Shown: positions 43,789 to 53,882, numbered from the stretch's first letter. The stretch is 64,000 bases of DNA from Streptomyces parvulus (GCF_014648855.1 NZ_BMRX01000014.1:124001-188000), one strand, 5' to 3'. Notes: generated from the letters alone by a model not told the origin. Numbers and translations: made by a program.

Positions 43789-45756
43789 TCAGGGCTTGAA
43801 GGTGACCGGGAGTCTCGCGGGGGCGGCCCCGGTCGGGGGGACCTGAAGGGTCTTCAGGGCGAACTCCATGACCTGCTTGTAGATGGGTCCGCAGATCTGG
43901 CCGCCGAAGTAGCTGCCCGCGGTGGCGTTCTGGATGGCGCAGTAGACGGTGACGCGGGGTTTGTCGGAGGGGGCGAACCCGGCGAACGAGGAGGTGTACC
44001 CCTTGTACTGGCCGGTGGCCGGATCCACTCGGTTGGCCGTGCCCGTCTTGCCCGCCACGCGGTAGCCGGGGATACGGGCCTTGGTGCCGGTGCCCTCCTC
44101 GTCGTCGACGACGGACTCCAGCATCTGGGAGAGGGTCTTCGCTGTCTTCTCGCTGATCACACGCCTCTTGTCCGGCTCCGGGGCCGGTGCGAAGCGTCCG
44201 TCGGCGTCCTTGGTGCCGCGCACGAGCGTGGGTTCGACCCGGACGCCGCCGTTGGCGATGGTCGAGTACACGGAGGCCGCCTGGAGCGCGTTGATGGAGA
44301 CGCCCTGGCCGAAAGGGATCGTGTACTGCTGCGAGGTGGACCACTGGCCGGGCGGCGCCAGGATGCCCTTGGTCTCGCCGGGGAAGCCGAGCCCGCTGTA
44401 GCCGCCGAGCCCGAACTTGCGCAGGTAGGAGTAGAGCACCTTGTTGGCCTCGGGCTGCGTCCCGCCCAGCTCGCCGGTGGCCATGATGGTGCCGATGTTG
44501 CTGGACTTGGCGAGCACGCCGTTGAGGGTGAGGTACCACGTCGGGTGGTCGACGTCGTCCTTGAAGAGGCGGTCGCCGCGCTTGAGGCGGTTGGGCACGG
44601 TGATGTGGGTGCCCGGGGTGGCGGCGTTCTCCTCCAGCACGGCCGCCATGGACATCACCTTGGCGGTGGAGCCCGGCTCGAAGGCGTCCTGGAGGGCGCC
44701 GTTGCCCAGCGCGTTCGGGTCGGCGTGGGCGAGGTCGCCCGGATCGAAGCCGGGCGAGTTGGCCATGGCGAGGATCTCGCCGGTTGCGGTGTCCTGGACG
44801 ATGACGTAGCCGCCGTCCGCCTTGGACTTCTCCACCTGCTCGCTGATGGCGTCCTGCGCCGCCCACTGGATGTCGCGGTCGATGGTCAGCTCGACGTCGC
44901 TGCCGGGCACGGCCGGTGTCTCGGTGGAGCCGGCGGTGGGCACCTGCCGTCCGCCGGACTGCGCGTAGCGGATCTTGCCGTCCTCGCCCGCCAGCTTCTT
45001 GTCCAGCTGCCGCTCCAGGCCGCCGCCGCCCTTGCCGTCGGCGCCGACCCAGCCGAGGACGGCGGCGGCCAGGTCGCCGCCCGGGTACACGCGCTTGCTG
45101 CTGGGGTCGGCGAAGACGCCCGCGAGCGCGTTGACCACGGAGGTGTCCGTCTCCGACTTGGTGGTGAGCGCGGACTTCAGGTCCTTGATCTGGTTCCAGA
45201 CCTGCGGGGTCTGCCGCTGGGCCAGGCGGACGTAGCGCAGCTCCTTGTTCTCCGGGCGCAGCCGCTCGACCAGGTCCTCCTGCTCCTCGCCGAGGATGGG
45301 CGCGAGGAGCGCCGCGGCCTGCTCGGGGCCGTCGTCGACCTTCAGCTGTTCGCGGGTGAACATCGTGGGGTCCGCGGTGATGTCGTAGGAGTCCACGGTG
45401 GTCGCGAGGGCGACGCCGTTGCGGTCGGTGATGCCGCCGCGCTCGGCGGGCAGGGTGTGGACGACGTAGCGGTTCTGCTCGGCCTTGGCGGAGTACGTCC
45501 CGGCGTCCACGGCCTGCACCTGGAGGAGCCGCACGACGAAGGCGGCCAGCACGAGGGTGAGCGCGAGGCCGATCATCCGCAGGCGCGGCCGGTGGCTGCC
45601 CAGCCGGATGGTGCGGGGCGCGGACGGCCGGGGCGGGCCGGGACGGCGGGCCGGCCGGGCACCGGGGCCGGGCTGCCGCCGCCCGCCGGGGCGGACGGGC
45701 CTCGCGGGTCCGGGCACGCGGCGACGCGGCGGTTCCCTGTCGGACACTTCCGTCAC
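43789..45756 (-). CDS. ftsI: Septal transpeptidase FtsI (PBP3, class B)
   Basis: A 655-aa class B penicillin-binding protein that cross-links septal peptidoglycan with FtsW. A long basic Pro/Arg-rich cytoplasmic N-terminus (1-58) precedes one membrane helix (about 60-78), the pedestal domain (about 95-290) and the transpeptidase domain. Active-site motifs are intact: STAK (363-366, Ser363 nucleophile), SSN (418-420) and KTGT (570-573). GTG at 45756 overlaps the ftsL stop as GTGA. Confidence 0.97.
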   Translation of the reverse strand: MTEVSDREPPRRRVPGPARPVRPGGRRQPGPGARPARRPGPPRPSAPRTIRLGSHRPRLRMIGLALTLVLAAFVVRLLQVQAVDAGTYSAKAEQNRYVVHTLPAERGGITDRNGVALATTVDSYDITADPTMFTREQLKVDDGPEQAAALLAPILGEEQEDLVERLRPENKELRYVRLAQRQTPQVWNQIKDLKSALTTKSETDTSVVNALAGVFADPSSKRVYPGGDLAAAVLGWVGADGKGGGGLERQLDKKLAGEDGKIRYAQSGGRQVPTAGSTETPAVPGSDVELTIDRDIQWAAQDAISEQVEKSKADGGYVIVQDTATGEILAMANSPGFDPGDLAHADPNALGNGALQDAFEPGSTAKVMSMAAVLEENAATPGTHITVPNRLKRGDRLFKDDVDHPTWYLTLNGVLAKSSNIGTIMATGELGGTQPEANKVLYSYLRKFGLGGYSGLGFPGETKGILAPPGQWSTSQQYTIPFGQGVSINALQAASVYSTIANGGVRVEPTLVRGTKDADGRFAPAPEPDKRRVISEKTAKTLSQMLESVVDDEEGTGTKARIPGYRVAGKTGTANRVDPATGQYKGYTSSFAGFAPSDKPRVTVYCAIQNATAGSYFGGQICGPIYKQVMEFALKTLQVPPTGAAPARLPVTFKP

Positions 45757-46298
45757 CTGCCGGGAGTCGGGGTCGGGGTCGGGCTCTGGGTGGGCGCCGG
45801 GGCCGCGGTGGACGTGGCGGAGGGGGCCGGGGGCGGCTGGGTGCCGACGGGAGTCGGACTGGCGGTGGCGGCGCCGCCGGGCGGTGCGGTCAGCGCCTCG
45901 GGGGCGAGGACCAGCGGGGTGGTCCCGGTCGGTGCCGCACTGGGCGAGCCCTTGACGGTGCCGTCGGGGGCGAGGAAGGCGGGGTCGCCGCCGGGGACCA
46001 TGCCCAGCTCGCGGGCGCGGCGCTGGAGGGCCCGAGGGGCGGAGTAGGCGTCGATGTCGCGCTGGAGCGCCTGTTCCTCGTCGGTCAGGCTCTTCGTCTC
46101 CTCTTTGAGGTCGTCCAGCTGGAAGGAGCCCTCGCTGAGCGCGGAGTTCAGCACCAGGAGGCCGATGAGACCGCCGCCGAGCAGCAGGACGACCAGGAGC
46201 ACGAAGGGTGCCCGGGCCGCCTGGCCGCGGCCGCCGGCGGGCGGGAGGAGCCGGGCCAGCCGGGCCGCCCTCCCCTTCAGTTCGGGTTTCCCGCTCAC
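45753..46298 (-). CDS. ftsL: Cell division protein FtsL
   Basis: A 181-aa bitopic divisome protein. A basic cytoplasmic segment (1-28) leads to one helix (about 30-50), then a leucine-zipper-type coiled coil (LDDLKEETKSLTDEEQALQRD) and the motif RALQRRARELGMVPGG that contacts the divisome. A Pro/Thr/Ala-rich tail ends PTPTPTPGR; this long tail is an actinobacterial trait. I start it at GTG 46298 with GGAGG 4-5 nt upstream. Identified by position between rsmH and ftsI plus topology. Confidence 0.92.
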   Translation of the reverse strand: MSGKPELKGRAARLARLLPPAGGRGQAARAPFVLLVVLLLGGGLIGLLVLNSALSEGSFQLDDLKEETKSLTDEEQALQRDIDAYSAPRALQRRARELGMVPGGDPAFLAPDGTVKGSPSAAPTGTTPLVLAPEALTAPPGGAATASPTPVGTQPPPAPSATSTAAPAPTQSPTPTPTPGR

Positions 46299-46359
46299 TG
46301 GCCCTCCCCTCGGCCGGGGTGGACCGTCGCCGCCCCGTGTCTGGCCTGCCTCACTCGCT

Positions 46360-47316
46360 TCACCCGATGGACTCCCTGATGCGCTCGGCGCCGCGCAGCC
46401 GTGCCGGTGCCGCCCGCCGGTTCTCGGCGATCTCCTCCTCGGTGGGAAGTTCGGCACCGCGCGTGAGCAGCTTGAGCCGGGGCGCGTAGCGTTCGGGGAC
46501 GACCGGCAGACCGGGCGGCGCGGTGTTGGCCGCGCCGGCCGCGAACACCTGCTTGACCAGCCGGTCTTCGAGGGACTGGTAGGACAGCACCGCGATCCGC
46601 CCGCCGACGCCGATCGCCTCGACCGCGGCCGGGATGGCCCGCTCCAGGACGGACAGCTCGCCGTTGACCTCGATGCGCAGCGCCTGGAAGGTGCGCTTGG
46701 CCGGGTTGCCGCCGGTGCGCTTGGCGGCCTGCGGGAGCGCGGCGCGGATCAGCTCCACGAGCCGTGCGCTGTTGGTGAACGGCTCCTTCTCGCGCTCGCG
46801 CACCACCGCGGACACGATCCGCTTGGCCTGCTTCTCCTCGCCGTACGCCCGCAGGATGCGGACGAGTTCGCCCGGCGGGTAGGTGTTGAGGACCTCGGCG
46901 GCGCTCATGCCGGTCGTCTGGTCCATCCGCATGTCGAGCGGGGCGTCCTGGGCGTAGGCGAACCCGCGGTCGGCCTCGTCGAGTTGCATGGAGGAGACGC
47001 CGAGGTCGAAGAGCACGCCCTGGACGCGCGGGATGCCGAGCCGGTCCAGCACCTCGGGCAGCTCGTCGTAGACGGCGTGCACGAGGGTGGCGCGCTCGCC
47101 GTAGGGGGCGAGGCGCTCGCCGGACAGGCGCAGGGCCTCCTTGTCCCGGTCGAGCGCGACGAGGCGGGCCTCGGGAAAGCGTTCGAGCAGCGCCTCGCTG
47201 TGGCCGCCGAGTCCCAGTGTGCAGTCGACGACCACGGCCCCCGGCTCCTTCAGGGCGGGTGCCAGCAGGTCCAGACACCGCTGGAGCATCACCGGGACGT
47301 GTCGACTCTGGCTCAA
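46360..47316 (-). CDS. rsmH: 16S rRNA (cytosine1402-N4)-methyltransferase
   Basis: RsmH/MraW (318 aa) methylates C1402 in the ribosomal P site with SAM. Family motifs are HVPVMLQRCLDLL, VVDCTLGLGGHSEALLE (SAM binding), GVLFDLGVSSMQLD and GGRIAVLSYQSLEDRLVK. The start is a TTG at 47316, supported by GAGAGG at 9 nt; the protein begins (M)SQSRHVPVM. It is the first gene of the dcw cluster here. There is no mraZ upstream. Confidence 0.96.
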   Translation of the reverse strand: MSQSRHVPVMLQRCLDLLAPALKEPGAVVVDCTLGLGGHSEALLERFPEARLVALDRDKEALRLSGERLAPYGERATLVHAVYDELPEVLDRLGIPRVQGVLFDLGVSSMQLDEADRGFAYAQDAPLDMRMDQTTGMSAAEVLNTYPPGELVRILRAYGEEKQAKRIVSAVVREREKEPFTNSARLVELIRAALPQAAKRTGGNPAKRTFQALRIEVNGELSVLERAIPAAVEAIGVGGRIAVLSYQSLEDRLVKQVFAAGAANTAPPGLPVVPERYAPRLKLLTRGAELPTEEEIAENRRAAPARLRGAERIRESIG

Positions 47317-47740
47317 GTGGGGCGGCCTCTCAGGTCCGGCGCGGCGTCACGCACCGCCGGGTCCCCTCCCGCTCGCTCGTGAAGGGGAGCCCCGCCGGCG
47401 CCGGAAGCGTCGGCCGGCCGGGAGCGGGAGGAGGCCGAGCCGTACGTACGCGCCGCGCACGTGGGGAGAACTGGCGGGGCGTCGCCCAGGTCTCCGGGGT
47501 TTCAGTCCAGCAGGGAGTGCCTCGCCTCCCGCTTCGCGTCACTTTAGTCCACCCTGTCGCCCGGTCAATCAACCGGCCTGCGCGTCGCGTACGGCGCCGG
47601 ACCGCGCGAATCGGCACGGTCCGGTACTTCACTCGCGCGGCGGCGCCCGTACGGGTCTGTGGAGTGGCTCACAACAAGCCGCGTTGACGTTCTTTGTCCC
47701 TCTTCACAGCGGGCTCGGCCCGTCGGTGACCAGTAACGTC
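47317..47740. other. 424-bp divergent region between rsmH and carbonic anhydrase
   Basis: No gene is seen, in particular no mraZ. It contains the candidate dcw promoter at 47541-47568, a leader of about 220 nt for rsmH, and an AT-richer stretch (47680-47745) that should hold the carbonic-anhydrase promoter (TTGACG at 47684-47689 is a possible -35 but has no good partner). Confidence 0.6.
47541..47568 (-). promoter_or_regulatory. Candidate dcw-cluster promoter
   Basis: TTGACC (47568-47563) and TAAAGT (47546-47541) on the minus strand with a 16-bp spacer, close to the HrdB consensus. Transcription would start near 47535, about 220 bp before the rsmH start. Confidence 0.6.
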
Positions 47741-47746
47741 ATGGTT

Positions 47747-48274
47747 ATGACGACTTCTGCATCGGTTCCCGCCGGCTCCGGCTCCCCCACCGACCGGTTC
47801 GTCGAGGCGAACGCGCGCTACGGCGCCCAGTTCGCCGACGCCGAGCTGGCCGGCCGTCCCGCCCTCCACACCGCCGTCGTGGCCTGCATGGACGCCCGCC
47901 TGGACGTCACCGCCGCGCTCGGGCTGCGCAACGGCGACTGCCACGTCATCCGCAACGCGGGCGGCGCCGTCACGGACGACGTGATCCGCTCCCTCACCAT
48001 CAGCCAGCGCGCGCTCGGCACCACCGCCGTCGTCCTGGTGCACCACACGGCGTGCGGCATGGAGACCCTCACCGAGGACTTCCGCCGCGAGCTGGAACTG
48101 GAGGTCGGCCAGCGGCCCGTCTGGGCCGTCGAGTCCTTCCAGGACGTCGACCAGGACGTGCGCCAGTCGATCGAACGGGTGCGCACCTCGCCGTTCCTGC
48201 CGCACACCGACGACGTACGTGGTTTCGTCTACGACGTGAAGACGGGCCTGCTGCGCGAGGTCGCTCCCGCCTGA
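47747..48274 (+). CDS. Beta-class carbonic anhydrase
   Basis: A 175-aa zinc enzyme interconverting CO2 and bicarbonate. The ligands are Cys47, His100 and Cys103 with the Asp-Arg dyad in CMDARLD (Asp49, Arg51) and VHHTACGM, and RNAGGAVTDDVIRSL follows the usual pattern. It resembles the short mycobacterial Rv1284-type enzymes. An ATG at 47741 would add two residues; neither start has a clear Shine-Dalgarno, so the message may be leaderless or nearly so. It is divergent from the dcw cluster. Confidence 0.93.
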   Translation: MTTSASVPAGSGSPTDRFVEANARYGAQFADAELAGRPALHTAVVACMDARLDVTAALGLRNGDCHVIRNAGGAVTDDVIRSLTISQRALGTTAVVLVHHTACGMETLTEDFRRELELEVGQRPVWAVESFQDVDQDVRQSIERVRTSPFLPHTDDVRGFVYDVKTGLLREVAPA

Positions 48275-48306
48275 GCCGAGTACCGCAAAGGGCGCAAGCC
48301 CCGACA

Positions 48307-48338
48307 TGTCACCGCCAGTTGTCCACAGGCGAGTGACA
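48307..48338. terminator. Imperfect hairpin after carbonic anhydrase
   Basis: TGTCACCGCC pairs with GGCG-GTGACA with one bulged A. It lies 32 bp after the carbonic-anhydrase stop and 110 bp before the MoxR gene. It could be a terminator or an operator. Confidence 0.35.
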
Positions 48339-48447
48339 CGAATCGGTAACGGCGGCAAGAATGCGGGAAGTGGTGTCGTGCGGAACTTTTTCCGTGCGGT
48401 GTCCGTGATCCGGGGTGGAAGTGCGGGGAAAGGCCGAGGAGGGCCGG

Positions 48448-49520
<1,073 letters not shown>

Positions 49521-49521
<1 letters not shown>

Positions 49522-50882
49522 TGGACGCCGGGGGGACGGACGGGCCGCGGGACGACCGGGGCGAGGGCGGCGGCGTCCGCACCGCCCTGACCGGTCTGAC
49601 CACCCGCGGCCGCTCCTTCCTGGCCGCCGGGATCGCGGCCGCAGCCTGCGCCTACGTCCTCGGGCAGAGCGACCTGCTCCGGGTCGGGCTGCTGCTCGGG
49701 GTCCTGCCCCTGGCCTGCGCGACCGTGCTGTACCGCACGCGTTACCGGGTGGCGGGCAGCCGCCGCCTCTCCCCCGAGCGCGTGCCGGCCGGCAGCGAGG
49801 CCCGGGTGCACCTGCGCGTGGACAACGTCTCGCGGATGCCGACTGGGCTGCTGATGCTCCAGGACCGGGTGCCCTACGTGCTCGGGCCCCGGCCCCGTTT
49901 CGTGCTCGACCGGGTCGAGCCGGGCGGCCGGCGTGAGGTGTCCTACCGGGTCCGCTCCGACCTGCGCGGCCGCTATCCGCTCGGCCCGCTGCAGCTGCGG
50001 CTGACCGACCCCTTCGGACTGTGCGAGCTGACCCGCTCCTTCTCCACCCACGACACCCTGACCGTGATCCCGCGCGTGGAGGCGCTGCCGCCGGTGCGGC
50101 TCGGCGGGGAGGCGAAGGGGTACGGCGAGGGGCGGCAGCGCTCGCTGGCCCTGGCGGGCGACGACGACGTGATCCCGCGCGGGTACCGCCACGGCGACGA
50201 CCTGCGCCGGGTGCACTGGCGCTCCACCGCGCGCTACGGCGAGCTGATGGTGCGCCGCGAGGAGCAGCCGCAGCGCGCCCGCTGCACGGTGCTGCTGGAC
50301 ACCCGCGGCCTGGCGTACGAGGGCGCGGGCCCCGACTCGCCCTTCGAGTGGGCGGTGTCGGGCGCGGCCTCCGTGCTGGTGCACATGCTGGAGCGGGGCT
50401 TCTCCGTCCGGCTGGTCACGGACACCGGCGACTCGGTGCCGGGCGAGGGCACCGACGGCTTCGCGGGCTCCGGCCAGGGCACGGCCGACGCGGCCGGGCT
50501 GATGCTGGACACCCTCGCGGTGATCGACCACTCCGACGGCACGGACCTGTCCCCCGCCTACGAGGTGCTGCGCGGCGGGGGCGAGGGGCTGCTGGTCGCG
50601 TTCTTCGGCGACCTCGACGAGGAGCAGGCCGCGGTGGCCGCCAGGATGCGGCAGCGCGGTGGCGGCGCCGTGGCCTTCGTACTGGACGGCGGGGACTGGG
50701 CGCGGGAACCGGCGGACGTGCCCGGCGCGTTGGACCGGGGCGGGGATCGGCTGCGGATGCTGCGCGAGGCGGGCTGGACCGCCGTGGGCGTTCCGCACGG
50801 CGCCACCCTGGAGGAGCTGTGGCGCCTGGCCGACCGCGAACGCACCGCCCTCGCGGCGGCCGGCGGGGAGGGGACGCGATGA
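49521..50882 (+). CDS. DUF58 domain protein
   Basis: A 453-aa membrane-associated protein. Two hydrophobic helices lie near the N-terminus (about 32-70). The DUF58 core contains YPLGPLQLRLTDPFGL and the signature RGYRHGDDLRRVHWRSTARYGELMVRREE (split here for emphasis at residues about 213-241). The C-terminal part resembles a VWA-like fold (VLLDTRG). DUF58 proteins partner with MoxR ATPases. ATG at 49521 overlaps the moxR stop and has GGAGG 5 nt upstream. Its stop overlaps the ATG of the 40-codon ORF as ATGA. Confidence 0.9.
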
Positions 50883-51001
50883 GCGGACGGACACGGCGGA
50901 GGACGTACGCCGGGACGGCGGCCCCCGGGGCCCAGGCGTCCCCGGCGCGGACCGGCCGCCCCCGTCCCGCGGCGGGCGCTCGGCGGGAGGGCGCGCGATG
51001 A
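50879..51001 (+). CDS. 40-aa ORF linking the DUF58 and transglutaminase genes
   Basis: ATG at 50879 overlaps the DUF58 stop (ATGA), and its TGA at 50999-51001 overlaps the transglutaminase ATG (ATGA). The product (40 aa, MSGRTRRRTYAGTAAPGAQA then SPARTGRPRPAAGARREGAR) is basic and Pro/Ala-rich with no recognised family. Its first codons repeat those of the transglutaminase gene (GCGATGAGCGG, then ACGG or GCGG), so the ORF looks like a duplicated junction that keeps ribosomes coupled across a 119-bp insert. It may be translated only to pass ribosomes on. Confidence 0.55.
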   Translation: MSGRTRRRTYAGTAAPGAQASPARTGRPRPAAGARREGAR

Positions 51002-53388
51002 GCGGGCGGGCGCGGCTGTCGGTGTGCGCGTGGGCGGCCACGCTGATGGCGGCGTGCGCGCTGCTGCCCCTGGTCGAACCGGCGACGTGGATCCTCCAGG
51101 CCGCGCTCCTGCTGGCGGTGCAGGCCGCGGTGGGCGCCGCGGCGCGCCGGGTGCCGCTGGCGCGGCCGCTGACCGTCGCCGTCCAGGCCCTGGTCACGCT
51201 GCTGCTGCTGACCCTGGTCTTCGCCCGGCAGCAGGCGTTCGCCGGGCTGGTGCCCGGCCCGGAGGCCGTCCAGCGCTTCGGCGACCTGCTGCGACAGGGC
51301 GGCGACGACATCGCCCGGTACGCGATCCCCGCGCCGCTGGAGTCCGACGGCATCCGGCTGATGCTGGTCGGCGGGGTACTGGTGATCGGACTGCTGGTGG
51401 ACACCCTCGCGGTGACCTTCCGCAGCGCCGCGCCGGCCGGCCTGCCGCTGCTCGCGCTGTACTCGGTGGCCGCGGGGCTCTCCGAGGGCGGGGCCGACTG
51501 GCTCTGGTTCCTGGTGGCGGCGGTCGGCTATCTGACGCTGCTGCTGGCGGAGAGCCGCGACCGGCTCTCGCAGTGGGGCCGGGTCTTCGGCGGCGCCGCG
51601 CGGACCCCCGGTGCCGAGCAGGGCGCCGCGGTGGCCCCGGTCCGCACCGGACGGCGCCTCGGCGCGTTCGCGCTGGGCATCGCCCTGGTCGTGCCCCTCG
51701 CCCTGCCCGCGATGAACGGCGGGCTGCTGGACAGCGCCGGGCCCGGCGTCGGCTCCGGGACCGGGGGCGGCGGCACGATCTCCGCGGTGAACCCCCTGGT
51801 CTCCCTGCGGGACAGTCTCAACGTCGACGAGAACCGCCAGGTCCTCTCCGTCCAGACGGACTCGGAGGACCTGTCCGACCTGTACCTGCGGATCGTCTCC
51901 CTGGACGACTTCGACGGCACCACCTGGAAGCCGTCCAAGCGGAAGATCACCGGTGTACCGAAGGGCTCGTTCCCCACCCCCGTCGGCCTGGGTCCCGACA
52001 TCGACCGGGAGGAGACCCGGGCCTTCGTCACGGCCGCCGACTGGTACGCGCAGGACTGGCTGCCGATGCCCTACCCGCCCAGCGGCGTCCGCGTCGCGGG
52101 CAACTGGCGCTACGAGCCGGTCGGCATGACCCTGGTCGGCGACCACGGCCAGAACACCCGCGGCCTGAAGTACGAGGTGCGGAGCCTGAACGTGCGGCCC
52201 ACGGCGGATCAGCTCGCCGCCGCGCCCCCGCCCCCGGAGGCGCTGCGGCGCGAGTACACGCAGCTGCCCGACTCGCTGCCGGGACTGGTCGCCCGCACCG
52301 CCCGCGAGGTCACCGCCGGCGCGGCGAACCCGTACGAGCAGGCGGTCAAACTCCAGGAGTACTTCGCGGTCGACGGCGGCTTCGAGTACGACACCGAGGT
52401 CAGGGTCGGCAGCGGCTCGGAGGCGATCGCCCGGTTCCTGCGGGACAAGGAGGGCTTCTGCGTCCACTTCTCGTTCGCCATGGCGGCGATGGCCCGGTCC
52501 CTGGGCATCCCCGCCCGGGTGGCGGTGGGCTTCGCGCCGGGCTCCCCGCAGGCGGACGGCTCGGTGTCGGTGGGGCTGCGGGACGCGCACGCCTGGCCCG
52601 AGGTGTACTTCGAGGGCGTGGGCTGGACCCGCTTCGAGCCGACACCGACGCGCGGCTCGACCCCGTCGTACACCGTGCCGGACACGCCGGGCAGTGCGGT
52701 GCCCGATCCGGCGCTGCCCTCCGAGGACAGCCGGACCGAGCCGTCGGCGGCGCCCTCGACGAGCGAGAGCTGCTCGGCGCAGGACAAGAAGCTGGACGCC
52801 TGCGACACCGAGTCGGCGCTGCCGGTCCCGGTCTCGGACGGCGGCGGACCGAAGTGGTACGAGGCACCGGCGTGGACCCTGGCGGCCCTCCTGGTGCTGC
52901 TGGTGCCGCTGTCACCGATGCTGTGGCGGCTGCGCACCAGGGCCCGGCGCCTCGGGGCGCACGGCCGGACCGAGGCGGACGCCGCCCCGCACACCCTGGC
53001 GGTCTGGCAGGAGCTGGCCGACACGGCGTGGGACCACGGCATCCCGCCCGAGGAGTCGCAGACGCCCCGCAAGGCCGCGGCCCGCATCGTCCGGCTCGGC
53101 CGGCTCGATCCGACGGCCGCGGCCGCGGTGCACCGGGTGGCCGACGCGGTGGAGCAGGTCCTCTACGCGCCGCGGCCGCGCCCGACGGCGGGGCTCGCCG
53201 GGGACGTGCGGCTCGCCACGGCCGGCCTGCGGGCGTCGGTCGGCCGTCGCACGCGGCTGCGCGCGACGATCGCCCCGCGTTCGACCGTCCGGGTGGTGTG
53301 GGCGCTCTCGGACCGCTGGACGGCGCTGAAGCGGCGCGCCGCGGCGGCGCGGCCGAACCTGCGGAAGACCTCCGGCCAGCAGGGCTGA
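50998..53388 (+). CDS. Membrane transglutaminase-like (TgpA-type) protein
   Basis: A 796-aa protein with about six N-terminal helices (residues 1-250), an extracytoplasmic transglutaminase-core domain and a C-terminal helix (about 622-642) followed by a DUF4129-like cytoplasmic region. The catalytic Cys is Cys488 (GFCVHFSFAMAAMARSLGIPARVA) and the His is His531 (DAHAWPEVYFEG). The third position reads FEPTP with Glu547, where classical transglutaminases have Asp. It completes the MoxR/DUF58/transglutaminase operon, whose function is poorly known. ATG at 50998 overlaps the small ORF. Confidence 0.92.
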   Translation: MSGRARLSVCAWAATLMAACALLPLVEPATWILQAALLLAVQAAVGAAARRVPLARPLTVAVQALVTLLLLTLVFARQQAFAGLVPGPEAVQRFGDLLRQGGDDIARYAIPAPLESDGIRLMLVGGVLVIGLLVDTLAVTFRSAAPAGLPLLALYSVAAGLSEGGADWLWFLVAAVGYLTLLLAESRDRLSQWGRVFGGAARTPGAEQGAAVAPVRTGRRLGAFALGIALVVPLALPAMNGGLLDSAGPGVGSGTGGGGTISAVNPLVSLRDSLNVDENRQVLSVQTDSEDLSDLYLRIVSLDDFDGTTWKPSKRKITGVPKGSFPTPVGLGPDIDREETRAFVTAADWYAQDWLPMPYPPSGVRVAGNWRYEPVGMTLVGDHGQNTRGLKYEVRSLNVRPTADQLAAAPPPPEALRREYTQLPDSLPGLVARTAREVTAGAANPYEQAVKLQEYFAVDGGFEYDTEVRVGSGSEAIARFLRDKEGFCVHFSFAMAAMARSLGIPARVAVGFAPGSPQADGSVSVGLRDAHAWPEVYFEGVGWTRFEPTPTRGSTPSYTVPDTPGSAVPDPALPSEDSRTEPSAAPSTSESCSAQDKKLDACDTESALPVPVSDGGGPKWYEAPAWTLAALLVLLVPLSPMLWRLRTRARRLGAHGRTEADAAPHTLAVWQELADTAWDHGIPPEESQTPRKAAARIVRLGRLDPTAAAAVHRVADAVEQVLYAPRPRPTAGLAGDVRLATAGLRASVGRRTRLRATIAPRSTVRVVWALSDRWTALKRRAAAARPNLRKTSGQQG

Positions 53389-53404
53389 GCCGACCGGACG
53401 CACA

Positions 53405-53445
53405 CGTGAGGGGGTGACCACCTGATCGGTGGTCACCCCCTCACG
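53405..53445. terminator. Bidirectional terminator after the transglutaminase operon
   Basis: Perfect 18-bp arms around TGATC (53423-53427), between the convergent ends at 53388 and 53478. Confidence 0.88.
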
Positions 53446-53477
53446 CAGTGGTCCTGGTGAGCGGCTGCTCGGGCGGG

Positions 53478-53882
53478 CTACTGGCCGCCCTGCTGCTCGT
53501 CCCTGCGGCGCTGCCAGCGCTCGTCGATGCGGTCCATCATCGAGCGTTTCTGGCGCTGCTGGCGTCCCGCGGTCTGTGGTCCGGCACCCGCGGCCGGCTG
53601 CTCGCCCGGCTTGGGAGCCTTGCGCCAACCGGTCACGGCGAGCACCGCGCAACCCAGCATGACCAGGAAGCCCACCACGCTGAGCCACACCTGCTGGGCG
53701 ACCATACCGGCCATGAGGAGCGCAATACCCACGAGGAAGCCCGCGACCGCCTGGTAGACCCGTCGCCGGGTGTACGTACGCAGCCCGCTTCCCTCGAGCG
53801 CTGTCGCGAACTTGGGATCTTCGGCGTACAGCGCTCGCTCCATTTGCTCGAGCATGCGCTGCTCGTGCTCCGAGAGCGGCAC
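53478..53882 (-). CDS. DUF3040 small membrane protein
   Basis: A 134-aa actinobacterial DUF3040 protein. It starts MPLSEHEQRMLEQMERALYA, the family signature, then RVYQAVAGFLVGIALLMAGM and a second helix (about 70-88) form a hairpin in the membrane. The C-terminal tail is basic and Gln-rich. Genes of this family are often near the dcw cluster. The role is not established. GTG at 53882 follows GAGGAGGA. Confidence 0.9.
   Translation of the reverse strand: MPLSEHEQRMLEQMERALYAEDPKFATALEGSGLRTYTRRRVYQAVAGFLVGIALLMAGMVAQQVWLSVVGFLVMLGCAVLAVTGWRKAPKPGEQPAAGAGPQTAGRQQRQKRSMMDRIDERWQRRRDEQQGGQ

Noticed and set aside
47330..47632. 100-codon frame upstream of rsmH that could be mraZ
   Set aside because: The translation is Arg/Thr/Pro-rich with no MraZ/AbrB motif, and the candidate dcw promoter lies inside it.
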